From NCBI RefSeq assembly GCF_030687495.1, contig NZ_CP117435.1, positions 6,218,156-6,282,155 on the forward strand: a stretch of 64,000 nucleotides of DNA, written 5' to 3'. Of this stretch, positions 24,753-34,262 are shown piece after piece; the first letter of the stretch is position 1; every line of letters begins with the position of its first letter. This stretch comes from Pseudomonas sp. FP453 (lineage in GTDB: Bacteria > Pseudomonadota > Gammaproteobacteria > Pseudomonadales > Pseudomonadaceae). The notes beneath the pieces are model-generated. The model was not told the DNA's origin. It searched no databases and was given only the letters and a program-made list of their open reading frames with translations. A program made the translations under genes and the position numbers.

Positions 24753-27035
24753 GCGCCTGACACTGCCGCTGTGCGCAGCGGCGGTGGTCCTGGTGGGGCT
24801 GCGGCTGTGGCCCCATGCCCCGCTGGAACACGCGGTGACCTCATCGCGAGTGGTGCTGGCCGATGACGGCGCGCTGCTGCGCATGACGTTGGCGGATGAC
24901 GGGCAATACCGGCTTTGGCTACCGCTGGAGCGGATTTCCCCTTCGTTGGTCGAAGCCTTGCTGCTCAAGGAAGACCGCAATTTCTACTGGCACCCGGGGA
25001 TCAATCCCCCGGCATTGCTGCGCGCGGCCATGGCCACCTACAGCGGCGGCCAGCGCCAGGGCGGCTCGACCTTGAGCATGCAACTGGCGCGGCGCCTGTG
25101 GGACCTGAACACCCGCCAAGTGCCGGGCAAGGTGCAGCAGATGGCCTTGGCGCTGTGGCTGGAAGCGCGCTACAGCAAGCACGACATCCTTGAGGCCTAC
25201 CTGAACCTGGCGCCCATGGGCGGCAATATCGAAGGCGCCGAGGCCGCCAGCCGTATCTACTTTGGCAAGTCGGCGGCGCAGTTGTCGTTATCCGAAGCCC
25301 TGGCGCTGGCGGTGATTCCACAGCAGCCGGGGCGGCGTGCGCGCTTCGGGCCGTCGTTGCAAAACGCGCGGCTGCGCTTGATGGCCGACTGGCGCGAGAC
25401 TTATCCACAAGACCCGCGTAACGACAGTTTGCTGGAGTTGCCCCTGGAGGCGCGCAGCCGCCAGCAGATCCCGTTTCCTGGCGCCGCATTTGAGCGAACA
25501 GTTGCTGGCGTCCCGGCCCGGCAACGAGCTGAACAGCACCCTCAACCTGCCCTTGCAGCAATTGCTCGAACGCCTGATCACCGGCTTTATCGCCGAACGG
25601 CGCAGCACCCGGGGTGGAGAACGCCACGGCAATCCTGATCGACAGCCGCGACCAGCGCGTCAAGGCGCTGGTGGGTTCGGCCGATTACTTATCCACAGGC
25701 ATTCACGGCCAGGTCAATGGCGTGCTGTCGCGACGCTCGCCGGGTTCGACACTAAAGCCTTTCCTGTATGGGCTGGCGTTGGACCAGGGGGTGATCCACC
25801 CCATGAGCATCCTCAAGGATCTGCCCAGTAACTTCGGCTACTTCCAGCCGGAAAACTTCGACGGCAGTTTTGTCGGCCCGCTGACGGCGCGGGATGCCTT
25901 GATCCGTAGTCGCAATATTCCGGCGGTGTGGCTGGCCAGCCAGGTGAAGTCGCCGTCCTTGTATGGATTGCTGCAACGCGCCGGTATCAAGGGCCTGCGC
26001 GATGAAAGCCATTACGGCCTGGCCCTGGCTCTCGGCGGTGGCGAGATGACGCCGGAAGAGCTGGCGCGGCTGTATGTGATGCTGGCCGGTGATGGGCATC
26101 TGCGATCACTGCGCTATTTGCAGGAGCAGCCGCCCTCCACCGGTGCACAACTGCTCACACCGCAAGCCGCCTTTATGGTGCGCGACATGCTGCGCCGCAA
26201 CCCGCGCCCGGACGGCTTGCCCGGTCGCCATTGGCGTACGGCGTGGAAGACCGGCACGTCGTGGGGTTTCCACGATGCCTGGAGCGCCGGGCTGGTGGGC
26301 CCTTACGTGCTGGTGGTGTGGGTGGGCAACTTCGATGGCCGGCCGAACCCGGCGTTTATCGGTGCCAAGACCGCCGCGCCGCTGTTCTTTCGTATCGCCG
26401 ACGCCCTGCCGCTGGCCTTGCCCAACGTGATGATCAAACCTGACAAGGCGCCGGCCGGGCTGGTGCGTATCGAGGTCTGCGCGGCGTCCGGCGAATTGCC
26501 CAACCGCTGGTGCCCGCAAACCCGCAAGACCTGGTACATCCCCGGCGTCTCACCGATTCGCGTGTCCAACCTGCACCGCCCGGTGCTGATCGACACGCGC
26601 ACCGGCAAAGCCGCCTGCCCGCCGTTCGAGGCGCAGTACACCCGTGAAGAAGTCTTCGAGTTCTGGCCCAGCGACGTGCAGCGCCTGTACCGCGCCGCCG
26701 GCCTGCCCCGGCGCACGCCGCCCAGCGTGATGAAAAACTGCCAGCCCAACCGGATCGGCGACCAGAGCGAAGCGCCACAGATCCGCTCGCCGTTGACCCA
26801 GGTGAGCTACCAATTGCGTCTGTCCCAGCCTCAGGAAAGCATCCCGCTAAGTGCCAACGCGGCCAGCGATGCGGCGACGCTGTACTGGTTTGCCGACCAA
26901 ACGCTGATCGGCCAGGGGCCGCCGCAAGCCACGCTGAACTGGCGGCCGGGCAAGTCGGGGGAGTATCGGTTGCGGGTCAGTGATGACCAGGGGCGCAGCA
27001 CGAGTCGCGGGCTGCGGGTGGAGTTTGTACCGTGA
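24733..27035 (+). pseudogene. pbpC: Penicillin-binding protein 1C, frameshifted twice as read
   Basis: PbpC is a bifunctional glycosyltransferase/transpeptidase. The first reading frame (TTG start overlapping the macroglobulin gene) holds the anchor and the intact GT51 domain (EDRNFYWHPG, QGGSTLSMQLARR). At 25474-25478 (TTTCC) one extra base shifts the frame; the continuation APHLSEQLLASRPGNELNST runs in the next frame. At 25608-25614 (CCCGGGG) a second extra base shifts it again. The transpeptidase with SxxK (STLK in SPGSTLKPFLYG) and the C-terminal BiPBP_C domain are then intact to 27035. Removing the two bases gives 766 residues, the normal length. Either a recent pseudogene or two base-calling errors; I favour the latter. 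Confidence 0.85.
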
Positions 27036-27043
27036 TCGGCCGG

Positions 27044-27409
27044 CTACGCGACAACTTCCACGTAGCTGGACTCTCCGCCTCCGGTCGCACCTGACAACCA
27101 ACCCCAGACAAAAGCCAGGGTGGTACGCCCGGCGTGATCAACGCCTACGGTGCCCCGAGACCAACCCGCCAGCAACTGCCCCTCCGTGGTCAGGCATTGA
27201 AAGAGCAGCTCGATGGTGTCCGGGCCGGTTACACGCCCGACCTGCAGGCCGGTGCGAATCCGCCCACCCTGGTAGGTGCTCGAGATAGCGTCGTCTTCGA
27301 CCAGGTAGTGAAATACCGTGCCGCTGCCGGAGAGTCCCTGGCTGTTGTTCGCTACCGCAAATCGGCGATCGTGCAAACGCTCGCGGATCGGGGAAAAGGC
27401 AGTCTGCAT
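27044..27409 (-). CDS. Conserved hypothetical beta-rich protein
   Basis: A 121-residue protein without a signal peptide or membrane segment. Alternating hydrophobic strands (GTVFHYLVEDDAISSTYQGG, IRTGLQVGRV) and a Trp-rich end (LAFVWGWLSG) suggest a small beta structure. It resembles short proteins sometimes labelled 'N-acetylglutamate synthase' in databases, a name I would not trust. AAGGAAG precedes the ATG at good spacing. It converges with pbpC across eight bases and is the last gene of the minus-strand glycan region, though its link to that pathway is uncertain. Confidence 0.65.
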   Translation of the reverse strand: MQTAFSPIRERLHDRRFAVANNSQGLSGSGTVFHYLVEDDAISSTYQGGRIRTGLQVGRVTGPDTIELLFQCLTTEGQLLAGWSRGTVGVDHAGRTTLAFVWGWLSGATGGGESSYVEVVA

Positions 27410-27462
27410 GGATATCGCTTCCTTTCGTCGTGGGGATCCGTTTCGGCGTCAGTCGTGAACCA

Positions 27463-28578
27463 TCACTGGCGCTGTGCAACCGCCTGCGTATAGAGCTCGG
27501 CGTAGGCCTGGCCCAACCCTTCCGCGGTGAAAACGTCCAGATAGCGTGCTCGCGCAGCCTCGCCGTAGCGCTGTGCCAGCGCGGGATCGTCCCACAGCGT
27601 CTGCATCGCCGAACGCAGGGCGCCGGCATCCATTGGCGGCACGACAATACCGGTCGAACCGTGCTGGTTGATGAAGCTGGTGCCTGTACCGATTTCGCAG
27701 CAGATCAGCGGCTTGCCGAACATCGCGCCTTCCAGCAGGCCAATGCCGAATGCCTCGGAGCGCAGGTGCGACGGAAAGACCACCGAATAGCAGGCCTGCA
27801 TCAGGTTGACCTTTTGCTGCTCGTCGACACTGCCAAGGAAGTGCACGTTGGTCAGGTTGGCGCGGGCCGCGATGCGCATCAGTTCCTGCTCCAGCGGGCC
27901 GGCACCGACGATCAGCAACGGCCAAGGCGATGCTTTCATGGCGTCCAGCAGGAAGTGCAGGCCCTTGTAGTAGCGCTGCACGCCGACAAACAGGAAAAAG
28001 CGCTCGCCGTAACGTCGCCGCAAGTCCAATACCGCCTGCGCGTCTGGCTCTGGATACAGTGACTGGGCCAGGCCGATGGGAATCGACTGTGCCTTGTCCT
28101 GATAACGCTGCAGTACGGACGAGCTTTGCAGGTAGTTCGGACTGGTCGCTGCAATCGCATCGACCCGCCCGAGGAAAGCATGCATCAGCGGGCGGTACAC
28201 CTGAAACAACACCTTCTGGCGCACGATATCGGAGTGGTAGGTCACCACACTGGGTTTACCCAGCCCCTTGGCCAAGTGGACCAGGTCCATGAACGGCCAC
28301 GGGTAGTGGTAATGGATCACGTCCGCCTGCTCCGCCAGACGGGCAAAATCCGCAAACGCCGACCAGGAGAACCCGGTCCTGGCGAGATTGAGGTTTTGCC
28401 TCGACTGGAACATGCGATAGCTGGAAGTTTCCTGGGGCGGCAGCGGATCGTCTGCCAGGGAGAGCACAGTATTCTGATAGCCCTGGGCCGATGTCGCGTG
28501 CGTCAGGTGCCGGATGAACATCTCCACGCCCCCGAACTGGTCCGGGCCGAAGGTCTTGTAGAAGTGCAAAACTCTCAC
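27463..28578 (-). CDS. GT4-family glycosyltransferase
   Basis: A 371-residue GT-B fold enzyme. The N-terminus has the Gly-rich acceptor-side loop (FYKTFGPDQFGGVEMF), and the C-terminal half has FLFVGVQRYYKGLHFLLDA. The nucleotide-sugar-binding E-x7-E region is SEAFGIGLLEGAMFGKPLIC, followed by EIGTGTSFIN. It resembles the WbpX/WbpY/WbpZ rhamnosyl/mannosyl transferases of the Pseudomonas common polysaccharide antigen, so a role in adding sugars to a surface glycan is likely. The start is GTG with GGGGAG upstream. The sugar and linkage cannot be told from sequence. Confidence 0.85.
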   Translation of the reverse strand: MRVLHFYKTFGPDQFGGVEMFIRHLTHATSAQGYQNTVLSLADDPLPPQETSSYRMFQSRQNLNLARTGFSWSAFADFARLAEQADVIHYHYPWPFMDLVHLAKGLGKPSVVTYHSDIVRQKVLFQVYRPLMHAFLGRVDAIAATSPNYLQSSSVLQRYQDKAQSIPIGLAQSLYPEPDAQAVLDLRRRYGERFFLFVGVQRYYKGLHFLLDAMKASPWPLLIVGAGPLEQELMRIAARANLTNVHFLGSVDEQQKVNLMQACYSVVFPSHLRSEAFGIGLLEGAMFGKPLICCEIGTGTSFINQHGSTGIVVPPMDAGALRSAMQTLWDDPALAQRYGEAARARYLDVFTAEGLGQAYAELYTQAVAQRQ

Positions 28579-28600
28579 GAAAAATGTGCTCCCCGCGACA

Positions 28601-29023
28601 TCAGCCTTGCGCCGACAGTTTGATCCACAGACCGTCGACTTTCTGGATCGGGCACTGCGCGTTGAAATCTTGTGTTTCGGTACGCACGGCCGTCATGGCG
28701 TTGGCGTTGCCCTGGACGTTCGTGAACGAGATCAGGCCGCAATCCTTGATGCGTACGACCAGCGGGCTGACGTCCGGGAACACGTTCGTCGCGACGCTGA
28801 AGCCTGGGTAACCGCTGATCACTTTGGTCACCTTGCCAATGTTGCGGGCGGCTTCCAGGCGGGTTTCGCCGTCTGGCATCTGAATGAAGCGCAGGTATTG
28901 GCCGTCCTGTTGCGGGATCTCGACCGGCACTGGTTTGGCAGCCGCCTGAGGCGCTGGGGCGGTGGGTTTGTCGCAGCCGACGAGGGTCAACAGTACAGCG
29001 CCAACGAAGAACATCTTGTTCAT
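28601..29023 (-). CDS. Putative lipoprotein
   Basis: A 140-residue protein with a type II signal peptide: MNKMFFVGAVLLTLVGC, lipobox LVGC with Cys17, then an Ala/Pro-rich linker. The mature domain has two Cys (in IKDCGLISF and FNAQCPIQ) that could form a disulphide in the periplasm. TAGGAG precedes the ATG. It sits between the glycosyltransferase and the WavE-like gene with its own short intergenic gaps, so it may or may not belong to the glycan operon. No function is recognised. Confidence 0.75.
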   Translation of the reverse strand: MNKMFFVGAVLLTLVGCDKPTAPAPQAAAKPVPVEIPQQDGQYLRFIQMPDGETRLEAARNIGKVTKVISGYPGFSVATNVFPDVSPLVVRIKDCGLISFTNVQGNANAMTAVRTETQDFNAQCPIQKVDGLWIKLSAQG

Positions 29024-29083
29024 GCGGCGATACTCCTAGGGATGATTGGAAAGTAGGGGGTGGGTGGTAATCAGGGTGTGCAT

Positions 29084-30088
29084 TCAGGTACGTCCCGCCT
29101 CGCAGAAGCGCCGGTACGCGGTGCGTGCAGCAATGGCCATACGCGGTGAAAACGAGAACAGCAGCAACGACGACACCGACACCAGCCAGCGCCGGCGAAA
29201 CCAGCAGAGTAGGTATTTGTTGAGCAGCAGGTGCAGGTAGCGCCCCGCCTTGTGCCGCTTCGTACGACGGGCGCGCAGGCTGTGCAGGTCAGCGCCAGTC
29301 AGGATCGTTTCCGGCGCATAAGGCTCTGTGAGGAACCGCTGCGGCGGCGTCACGCCAAGGCTCTGCCAGTCGTGGACCTCGAAATTGTCCAGCAGCAGGT
29401 CTTCCCACGCACAGAACAGGTCGAAGCGGGTGTGCGAAATATGATCAAGGTCCAACGCCTGGCCGCAGGTCTGCAGGAAGCGCAGCAGGATGGCCTGCTC
29501 GGGCAACAAGCGAAACGAGGTGTAGCCCTGGAACGTGCCGATCGGATTGATCCGTGGGCCGCCTGCCAAGTAGACAAATTCTGCGGGCAGCGGGCCGATA
29601 TTCCACAGCCGTCGAAGGTCGTCGGTGCGGCCGAACTGCAACGTATCGCTCAGGTGAAACAGGTAGCAGAGCTTGATCGGATTGCGCAGGAACAGATTCG
29701 AAACGCCAATCCTCGCTCCCAGCAGGCTGGCAGGTTGCTCATCGCCCATCAGCGCCAGCAGCGCGTTGCTGCACAGCACATGATCGGTGCGCAGTTTGAG
29801 CGAGTACTCGCGCGTGGCCAGGGCCAGGCCATTGGCGACGGTGCTGATGAGCTTGTTGACGTTGTTGATGTTGCCGCTGGCGTCTGCAAAATGCACGGCC
29901 GATGCATCGGCCACGCATTGCACGCCGTCGAATGACACTGCGGTGCAGTCGTCCGTGGTCGACAGAATGATCTGCGCCCCCGGCAGGTGCTGGCGCACCG
30001 ACTCGATTGCCCGCGCGGCGATATCCACCGGCCCGTCCTTCAAGCGGCCCTGGAGAATGACCGTCAGCCTGCTGGCGTCGATGCTCAT
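29084..30088 (-). CDS. WavE-like lipopolysaccharide synthesis protein
   Basis: A 334-residue protein. The opening LTVILQGRLKDGPVDIAARA, then ESVRQHLPGAQIILSTTDD, and the central SLKLRTDHVLC are the marks of the WavE family, glycosyltransferase-like proteins first named in the Vibrio cholerae LPS core cluster. A basic C-terminal region (RARRTKRHKAGRYL) may contact the membrane. I chose the ATG at 30088 because it overlaps the oxidoreductase stop codon as ATGA; the frame extends further upstream but only inside that gene. The role is presumably sugar transfer during synthesis of the exported glycan. Confidence 0.8.
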   Translation of the reverse strand: MSIDASRLTVILQGRLKDGPVDIAARAIESVRQHLPGAQIILSTTDDCTAVSFDGVQCVADASAVHFADASGNINNVNKLISTVANGLALATREYSLKLRTDHVLCSNALLALMGDEQPASLLGARIGVSNLFLRNPIKLCYLFHLSDTLQFGRTDDLRRLWNIGPLPAEFVYLAGGPRINPIGTFQGYTSFRLLPEQAILLRFLQTCGQALDLDHISHTRFDLFCAWEDLLLDNFEVHDWQSLGVTPPQRFLTEPYAPETILTGADLHSLRARRTKRHKAGRYLHLLLNKYLLCWFRRRWLVSVSSLLLFSFSPRMAIAARTAYRRFCEAGRT

Positions 30089-31563
30089 GCGTGCTTGTTC
30101 AACTGGTGGGCCAACATCAGGGCCAAGGCCACGACCGTCACTGTCGGGTTGCGCGATCCGCATCGCGGAAACAGCGAAGACCCGGCGACGTAGACATTGT
30201 CGGTGCCGATAACACGGAAGTCCTTGTCCACCACCGCGTTCTCACCCGCGCTCATGTTCAGCATGCCGACCAGGTGATGGGTACCGAAGGCATTTTGGTA
30301 ATGCGGTTGTTCGGCTTCGCGGACAGGCACCACGCCCAGTGCTTCCATCTTCGCGTAGATCGCGGCGATCACAGCGTCATAACGATGCTTGTTGCCGTGG
30401 TAGCCATCGGTATCCATGCGCACGGAACCGCCTTCATAAAACAGCGAGACGTCCCATTGCGGCGGGATTTCCAGGAGGATGTACAGGCTCAGGATGCTGG
30501 CCAGGTCTTCGACCGACTCCTGTACCGCCCAGCTGTTCAGCTTTTTCAGGTCCAGGGAGCCGGTCAGGGCAGCATCGCTGGCCGAGGTCATCAGGCCCAG
30601 CGTGGTGTACTCGATCCCATCAAGCTCGCCGGACAGCTCCGGAATGACCACTTGCGCGGCGGTGTTGACCTGGAAAAACGGGATTTTCGCCTGCGGCAAG
30701 CGACAGGCAAGCTCGGCCACGGCGTGGTCCTGGCAGTAACGCCCGATGAACGCCTGTGGCGTTTCGTCCGGCAGGTTGCTCTTCCACAGCAGTTTCAACG
30801 ATTCAACGCCGTGCGCCGCAATGACTACGCGATTGAAACGAATGCTCAGAGGCCCCTTGGGGGTATGGCAAATCGCTTCGACGGCTTTGTCGCCTTCGAA
30901 ACGCAAGTGATCGACCAGCACCTCATTCAGCACTTTGGCGTGGTTGCGGATATGCAACGAGCGGGTCTTGGCGTCCATCGGGCATAGCTCGCAGTCCCCT
31001 GCTCCCATGCAGAGGCCTTGCCCATCGAGGTTTTCCACCGACAGGTTATGGGCCTGCGCGCCAATGTAGGCTTGTGGGAAATACGGCGACAAGGCGCGGT
31101 TCCAGCGACGCGAGCCTTTGATTTCCGACAGCGGGTTGCGCTCCTCCGGATCACGAGGATCAGCACTGATGCGCAGCAACTGCTCGGCAGTGCGGTAGTA
31201 GGGTTGCAGCGTCTGGTAGTCGAAGGGCCAGCGGAATGCGTCGGCCGTCTGGTCGAATACCGCCTCTGAAAGTCGGAAGCTCAAGCCACCCCAGTGGTTG
31301 GAACAGCCGCCATCCACGAGGATGTAGTCGGAGGCGCAATCGTCTGGCAGCTCCTCGGGCACATTGAAGGCGTGCACGGACTCATAAGAGCGGCGGATCA
31401 GTGCATCGTGGCGGTCTGCTTTTTCCATCTCGTTGAAGCGTGCACGTCGCTCGAAGATGTTGAACTTCTCGCCACGGTCAACAATAAGGCAGGGGCCCTT
31501 CAAGGCATGGGCAACCGTACGTCCGGCAAAACCGTTGCCGATAATCAGCGTTTCAACAAACAT
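30085..31563 (-). CDS. GMC-type FAD-dependent oxidoreductase
   Basis: A 492-residue flavoprotein. It has the dinucleotide-binding GNGFAG at residues 9-14, the substrate/FAD region DGGCSNHWGGLSFRL, a Cys-containing CMGAGDCELCPMDA, and the C-terminal NVYVAGSSLFPRCGSRNPTV, which closes the FAD site in GMC oxidoreductases. A GTHHLVG motif supplies the likely catalytic His. The nearest functional class is the large subunit of gluconate/sorbitol-type dehydrogenases. It has no signal peptide, but its ATG overlaps the stop of a gene for a Tat-signal protein, which suggests export by hitch-hiking. Substrate unknown; an alcohol group on the locus's sugar is the natural guess. Confidence 0.82.
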   Translation of the reverse strand: MFVETLIIGNGFAGRTVAHALKGPCLIVDRGEKFNIFERRARFNEMEKADRHDALIRRSYESVHAFNVPEELPDDCASDYILVDGGCSNHWGGLSFRLSEAVFDQTADAFRWPFDYQTLQPYYRTAEQLLRISADPRDPEERNPLSEIKGSRRWNRALSPYFPQAYIGAQAHNLSVENLDGQGLCMGAGDCELCPMDAKTRSLHIRNHAKVLNEVLVDHLRFEGDKAVEAICHTPKGPLSIRFNRVVIAAHGVESLKLLWKSNLPDETPQAFIGRYCQDHAVAELACRLPQAKIPFFQVNTAAQVVIPELSGELDGIEYTTLGLMTSASDAALTGSLDLKKLNSWAVQESVEDLASILSLYILLEIPPQWDVSLFYEGGSVRMDTDGYHGNKHRYDAVIAAIYAKMEALGVVPVREAEQPHYQNAFGTHHLVGMLNMSAGENAVVDKDFRVIGTDNVYVAGSSLFPRCGSRNPTVTVVALALMLAHQLNKHA

Positions 31564-31868
31564 TAGCCTGTAACTCTGTAAAAACCGGGCGTCCCCAACG
31601 TACGGGTCTTGGGCGCTACCACGAACAACGAACGGTTATGGTTGACCAAGTGGTAAAGGAGGGCCTCACGGTCTTCATCCTTGAGATTGCGCGAGTAAAG
31701 CTTTATCAGCAGGTCGGGGGGCAGGTGGCGAAACTTCACGTGTGAGTTGCCTTCCTGCAGCGCGCGAAAATCCAGGGGCGGCCCCATCGACTGCCGCCCC
31801 AGCCAGCCGCCCAGCGCAATGCCACCGGCGAACACACCAAGCCCTGCAACGAACTGTCTACGCTTCAT
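31563..31868 (-). CDS. Small Tat-signal protein, gluconate-dehydrogenase subunit-3-like
   Basis: A 101-residue protein beginning MKRRQFVAGLGVFAGGIALG: twin arginines, hydrophobic core and no cleavage-resistant anchor, so a probable Tat substrate. The mature part (PPDLLIKLYSRNLKDEDREA, then LLYHLVNHNRSLF) resembles the small gamma subunit that accompanies membrane GMC dehydrogenases. The stop and the next start share one base (TAATG). Such small subunits typically carry the flavin subunit through the Tat system, which fits the absent signal on the neighbour. Homology is weak at this length. Confidence 0.65.
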   Translation of the reverse strand: MKRRQFVAGLGVFAGGIALGGWLGRQSMGPPLDFRALQEGNSHVKFRHLPPDLLIKLYSRNLKDEDREALLYHLVNHNRSLFVVAPKTRTLGTPGFYRVTG

Positions 31869-31872
31869 CGGC

Positions 31873-32490
31873 TCACGTTCTCACGCGGACGATCCGCTGA
31901 TAGAAAAAGCGCACCAGCTGACGCAACCTCGACACCGGCCATGCGATCAAGGGCGAGCTGAGCAGGGCTTTTTCCAGCAGGGTGGAGAGCAGGAACATTT
32001 GGAAGCGGTTTGCGTCCGCCGCCGAGCCCGCATTGCTTGCCGTGCTGTTGAACACGTTGTTGGCACTGCGCGCCATGTAGCCGAGTTTCAGGCGCGGCAT
32101 CAGCAACACGATGTTCTTGTCACGCAGGCCTTTGAACAGAAAGGTGAACGAGGCCAGCTTGCGGACAAAATCCATCGTGACCTGATCCTGGTGCAAGCCA
32201 AAGTCGATCAGCAGCCAGGACTCGGACGCCGTGCTCAATTTTGAGCCGATCACATTGGCGTCGGCAATGAACTCGCCGTTGTTGACACTGCCCTTGTCAT
32301 GCAGGAAATCATCCAGCTGAAAGGTTGTGAACGTTGGCACAGGCTGCGCTTGCGGCACCGACCATGTGCACTCATCGATCACCACGACCTGGGTGAGCAA
32401 TGAGGGTTGCAGTTCAACCTGCGACAGAAAGGCCGCCAGTTCGGCCTGCTTGCCCTGTGCCGCATCCTGGGAAATCAGAAAGATGTTCAT
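31873..32490 (-). CDS. Unknown protein in the glycan operon
   Basis: A 205-residue protein I do not recognise. It lacks a signal peptide; the centre (SWLLIDFGLHQDQVTMDFV) looks like a Rossmann-type strand-helix unit, and the C-terminus is basic with aromatic residues (RLRQLVRFFYQRIVRVRT), possibly membrane-associating. Its ATG overlaps the stop of the upstream transferase (ATGA), and the Tat-protein gene follows within four bases, so it belongs to the same operon. It may be a degenerate transferase or an assembly partner. Confidence 0.65.
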   Translation of the reverse strand: MNIFLISQDAAQGKQAELAAFLSQVELQPSLLTQVVVIDECTWSVPQAQPVPTFTTFQLDDFLHDKGSVNNGEFIADANVIGSKLSTASESWLLIDFGLHQDQVTMDFVRKLASFTFLFKGLRDKNIVLLMPRLKLGYMARSANNVFNSTASNAGSAADANRFQMFLLSTLLEKALLSSPLIAWPVSRLRQLVRFFYQRIVRVRT

Positions 32491-34262
32491 TTCCTGCGCT
32501 CCACATAGCTATCGAAAGGCGTGGAGTTGTGGATCGCCCGCACACAATCGCGAAAACTCGAGAAATAGAAGACTTCGCCGTTTCGACGGTACAGCTTGAG
32601 CGCCGACAGCAAGGTGCCAGGCAACGCCAGGACGCGAGGATGGAAGTACTCGTCCAGGCCTTTGTAGAACCAGCTTTGCAGTGGACGCTGGCGCAGCATG
32701 TTGCGGAACTCGGAGCTGCCAAAGACCAGGTTGCGCTTCGCTTCGCGAGGGTTGCTCATGAACTCCAGGGCAATCGACTCGATGATGGTGTTCGGCAGTT
32801 GATCCAGAAGCACCCACTTCTCAAAGTCGCGGATGAAGGCCATCACGGATTCCAGGTCATTGCCGAAACCACAGCCTTGCACCACCTCGTCTACCAGCCT
32901 CAGCCACGCGCGCGAGCTGATGGTCTTCACGCCGGTAGGAATATGCGGGAGCGTATCGCCAACCGCGTACTTGTTGGCAAAGCGTTGCAGGCGGATAAGC
33001 GCCTCGTCCGCCGACATGCGGATCAGCGGCTTCTTGCGCAGCAACGAAAACTGCGAAGGCCCTGTATGGCCGAAACGACCGCTGTGCAACTGGACTGGCG
33101 ATCCGGTGCCGAGCAGTGCCCGGGACGTCACCGATTGGGCCACGCCATAGGGGTTGACCCGCGAAGGCACACCACCCTTGGACGCACGAATGCCGTGCTC
33201 GATGTCCTCGAACTCGGCCCACAGCAGGGACTCGTCGAGGGGGAACGCCTGCCACACTTCCTTGCGGCAGATGTACATGCTGCCGGTGGGGTAGCTGGCG
33301 TCTTTGGCGTAACGCATGGGGCTGGCAAAGCAGAACCCGGTTCGTTCGACTTCAGCAAACAGCGCAGACGCGATACTGACTACGGTGTTGTCGCTGCGGT
33401 GCATGCCCTTCATGCCCTCGGCAATCACCCCCATCGCCATGCCGTAGTCCGAATAGCGGCGCGGCCCGAAGTTGCGCACGTTGTCGAAGAACAGGCTTTG
33501 CAGGGTCATCAACGGGTAGCGCGGGCCGAAACGGCGGACCATTTCACCGAAATGCGCGGGCAGGAACACCCGGTCATGCAGGATGACCAGGTTGTTGTAG
33601 CGCGCTTCATCGGCGATGCGATTCTTCTTCTTGCAGATCTGCACGGGCGGCGCGGTGATGTCTTCACCGACGATGCGCACCTGGTCGAAGTAGCGGAAAT
33701 TCTTGCCTGGCGTGCCGCACAGCAGGATTTCCTTGTTGGGGATATCCAGCTCGAGGATGCGCTGCACCACGGCATTGAGCACCGTGGCATCTTCGGGACC
33801 CACCGGGATGCCGAACGTCCAGCTGTCCAGGTCATCGTCGGTTTGCGCCGGCAGCACGGCGGCCTTGCGGTACACCACGCGGTTGGCACTGCGTTCTTCG
33901 CACACCAGGGCCGTGTTGAAGTAGGCACGGTCCAGGTAGCTTTCTACGGCGGAGTCTTCAATGACGGTGAGTGTTTCGCCCACGGCCAGAAAATGCGCAG
34001 CGTCCCACAGCAGCAACGGGCTCAGCTGCGAGTCGCTTTGCACACCGTAAAAACAGTACGAGCCAGGACCATAGATATCCAGCGGTCGTTTGGCTGCATG
34101 CAGCCCTTTGACCGTGGTATCAGGGACACCTTGCTTGAAGCGACGGAAGGAAAACAGCGTCTGGCTGCCTTGCGTCACGCTCAGGTCTGCCGGGATCGGG
34201 CGCAATTGCTTGGGCCCGAGGTAGCCCAGTTTTGGATCGTGTTGCAGCTCTATCGTTTTCAT
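32487..34262 (-). CDS. Probable GT-A glycosyltransferase (591 residues)
   Basis: No family name is certain, but the middle of the protein carries GT2/GT27-type features: EILLCGTPGKN, LVILHDRVFLP in the place of the usual acidic strand, and PTGSMYICRKEVWQAFPLDE followed by LLWAEFEDIEHGIR, which matches the conserved 'R-x-x-W ... D-E ... E-D-x-E-x-x-x-R' block. About 130 residues precede this core and 200 follow, so there are extra domains. It overlaps both neighbours by ATGA junctions. It is a strong candidate for the polymerising or repeat-unit transferase of the locus. Confidence 0.7.
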   Translation of the reverse strand: MKTIELQHDPKLGYLGPKQLRPIPADLSVTQGSQTLFSFRRFKQGVPDTTVKGLHAAKRPLDIYGPGSYCFYGVQSDSQLSPLLLWDAAHFLAVGETLTVIEDSAVESYLDRAYFNTALVCEERSANRVVYRKAAVLPAQTDDDLDSWTFGIPVGPEDATVLNAVVQRILELDIPNKEILLCGTPGKNFRYFDQVRIVGEDITAPPVQICKKKNRIADEARYNNLVILHDRVFLPAHFGEMVRRFGPRYPLMTLQSLFFDNVRNFGPRRYSDYGMAMGVIAEGMKGMHRSDNTVVSIASALFAEVERTGFCFASPMRYAKDASYPTGSMYICRKEVWQAFPLDESLLWAEFEDIEHGIRASKGGVPSRVNPYGVAQSVTSRALLGTGSPVQLHSGRFGHTGPSQFSLLRKKPLIRMSADEALIRLQRFANKYAVGDTLPHIPTGVKTISSRAWLRLVDEVVQGCGFGNDLESVMAFIRDFEKWVLLDQLPNTIIESIALEFMSNPREAKRNLVFGSSEFRNMLRQRPLQSWFYKGLDEYFHPRVLALPGTLLSALKLYRRNGEVFYFSSFRDCVRAIHNSTPFDSYVERRK

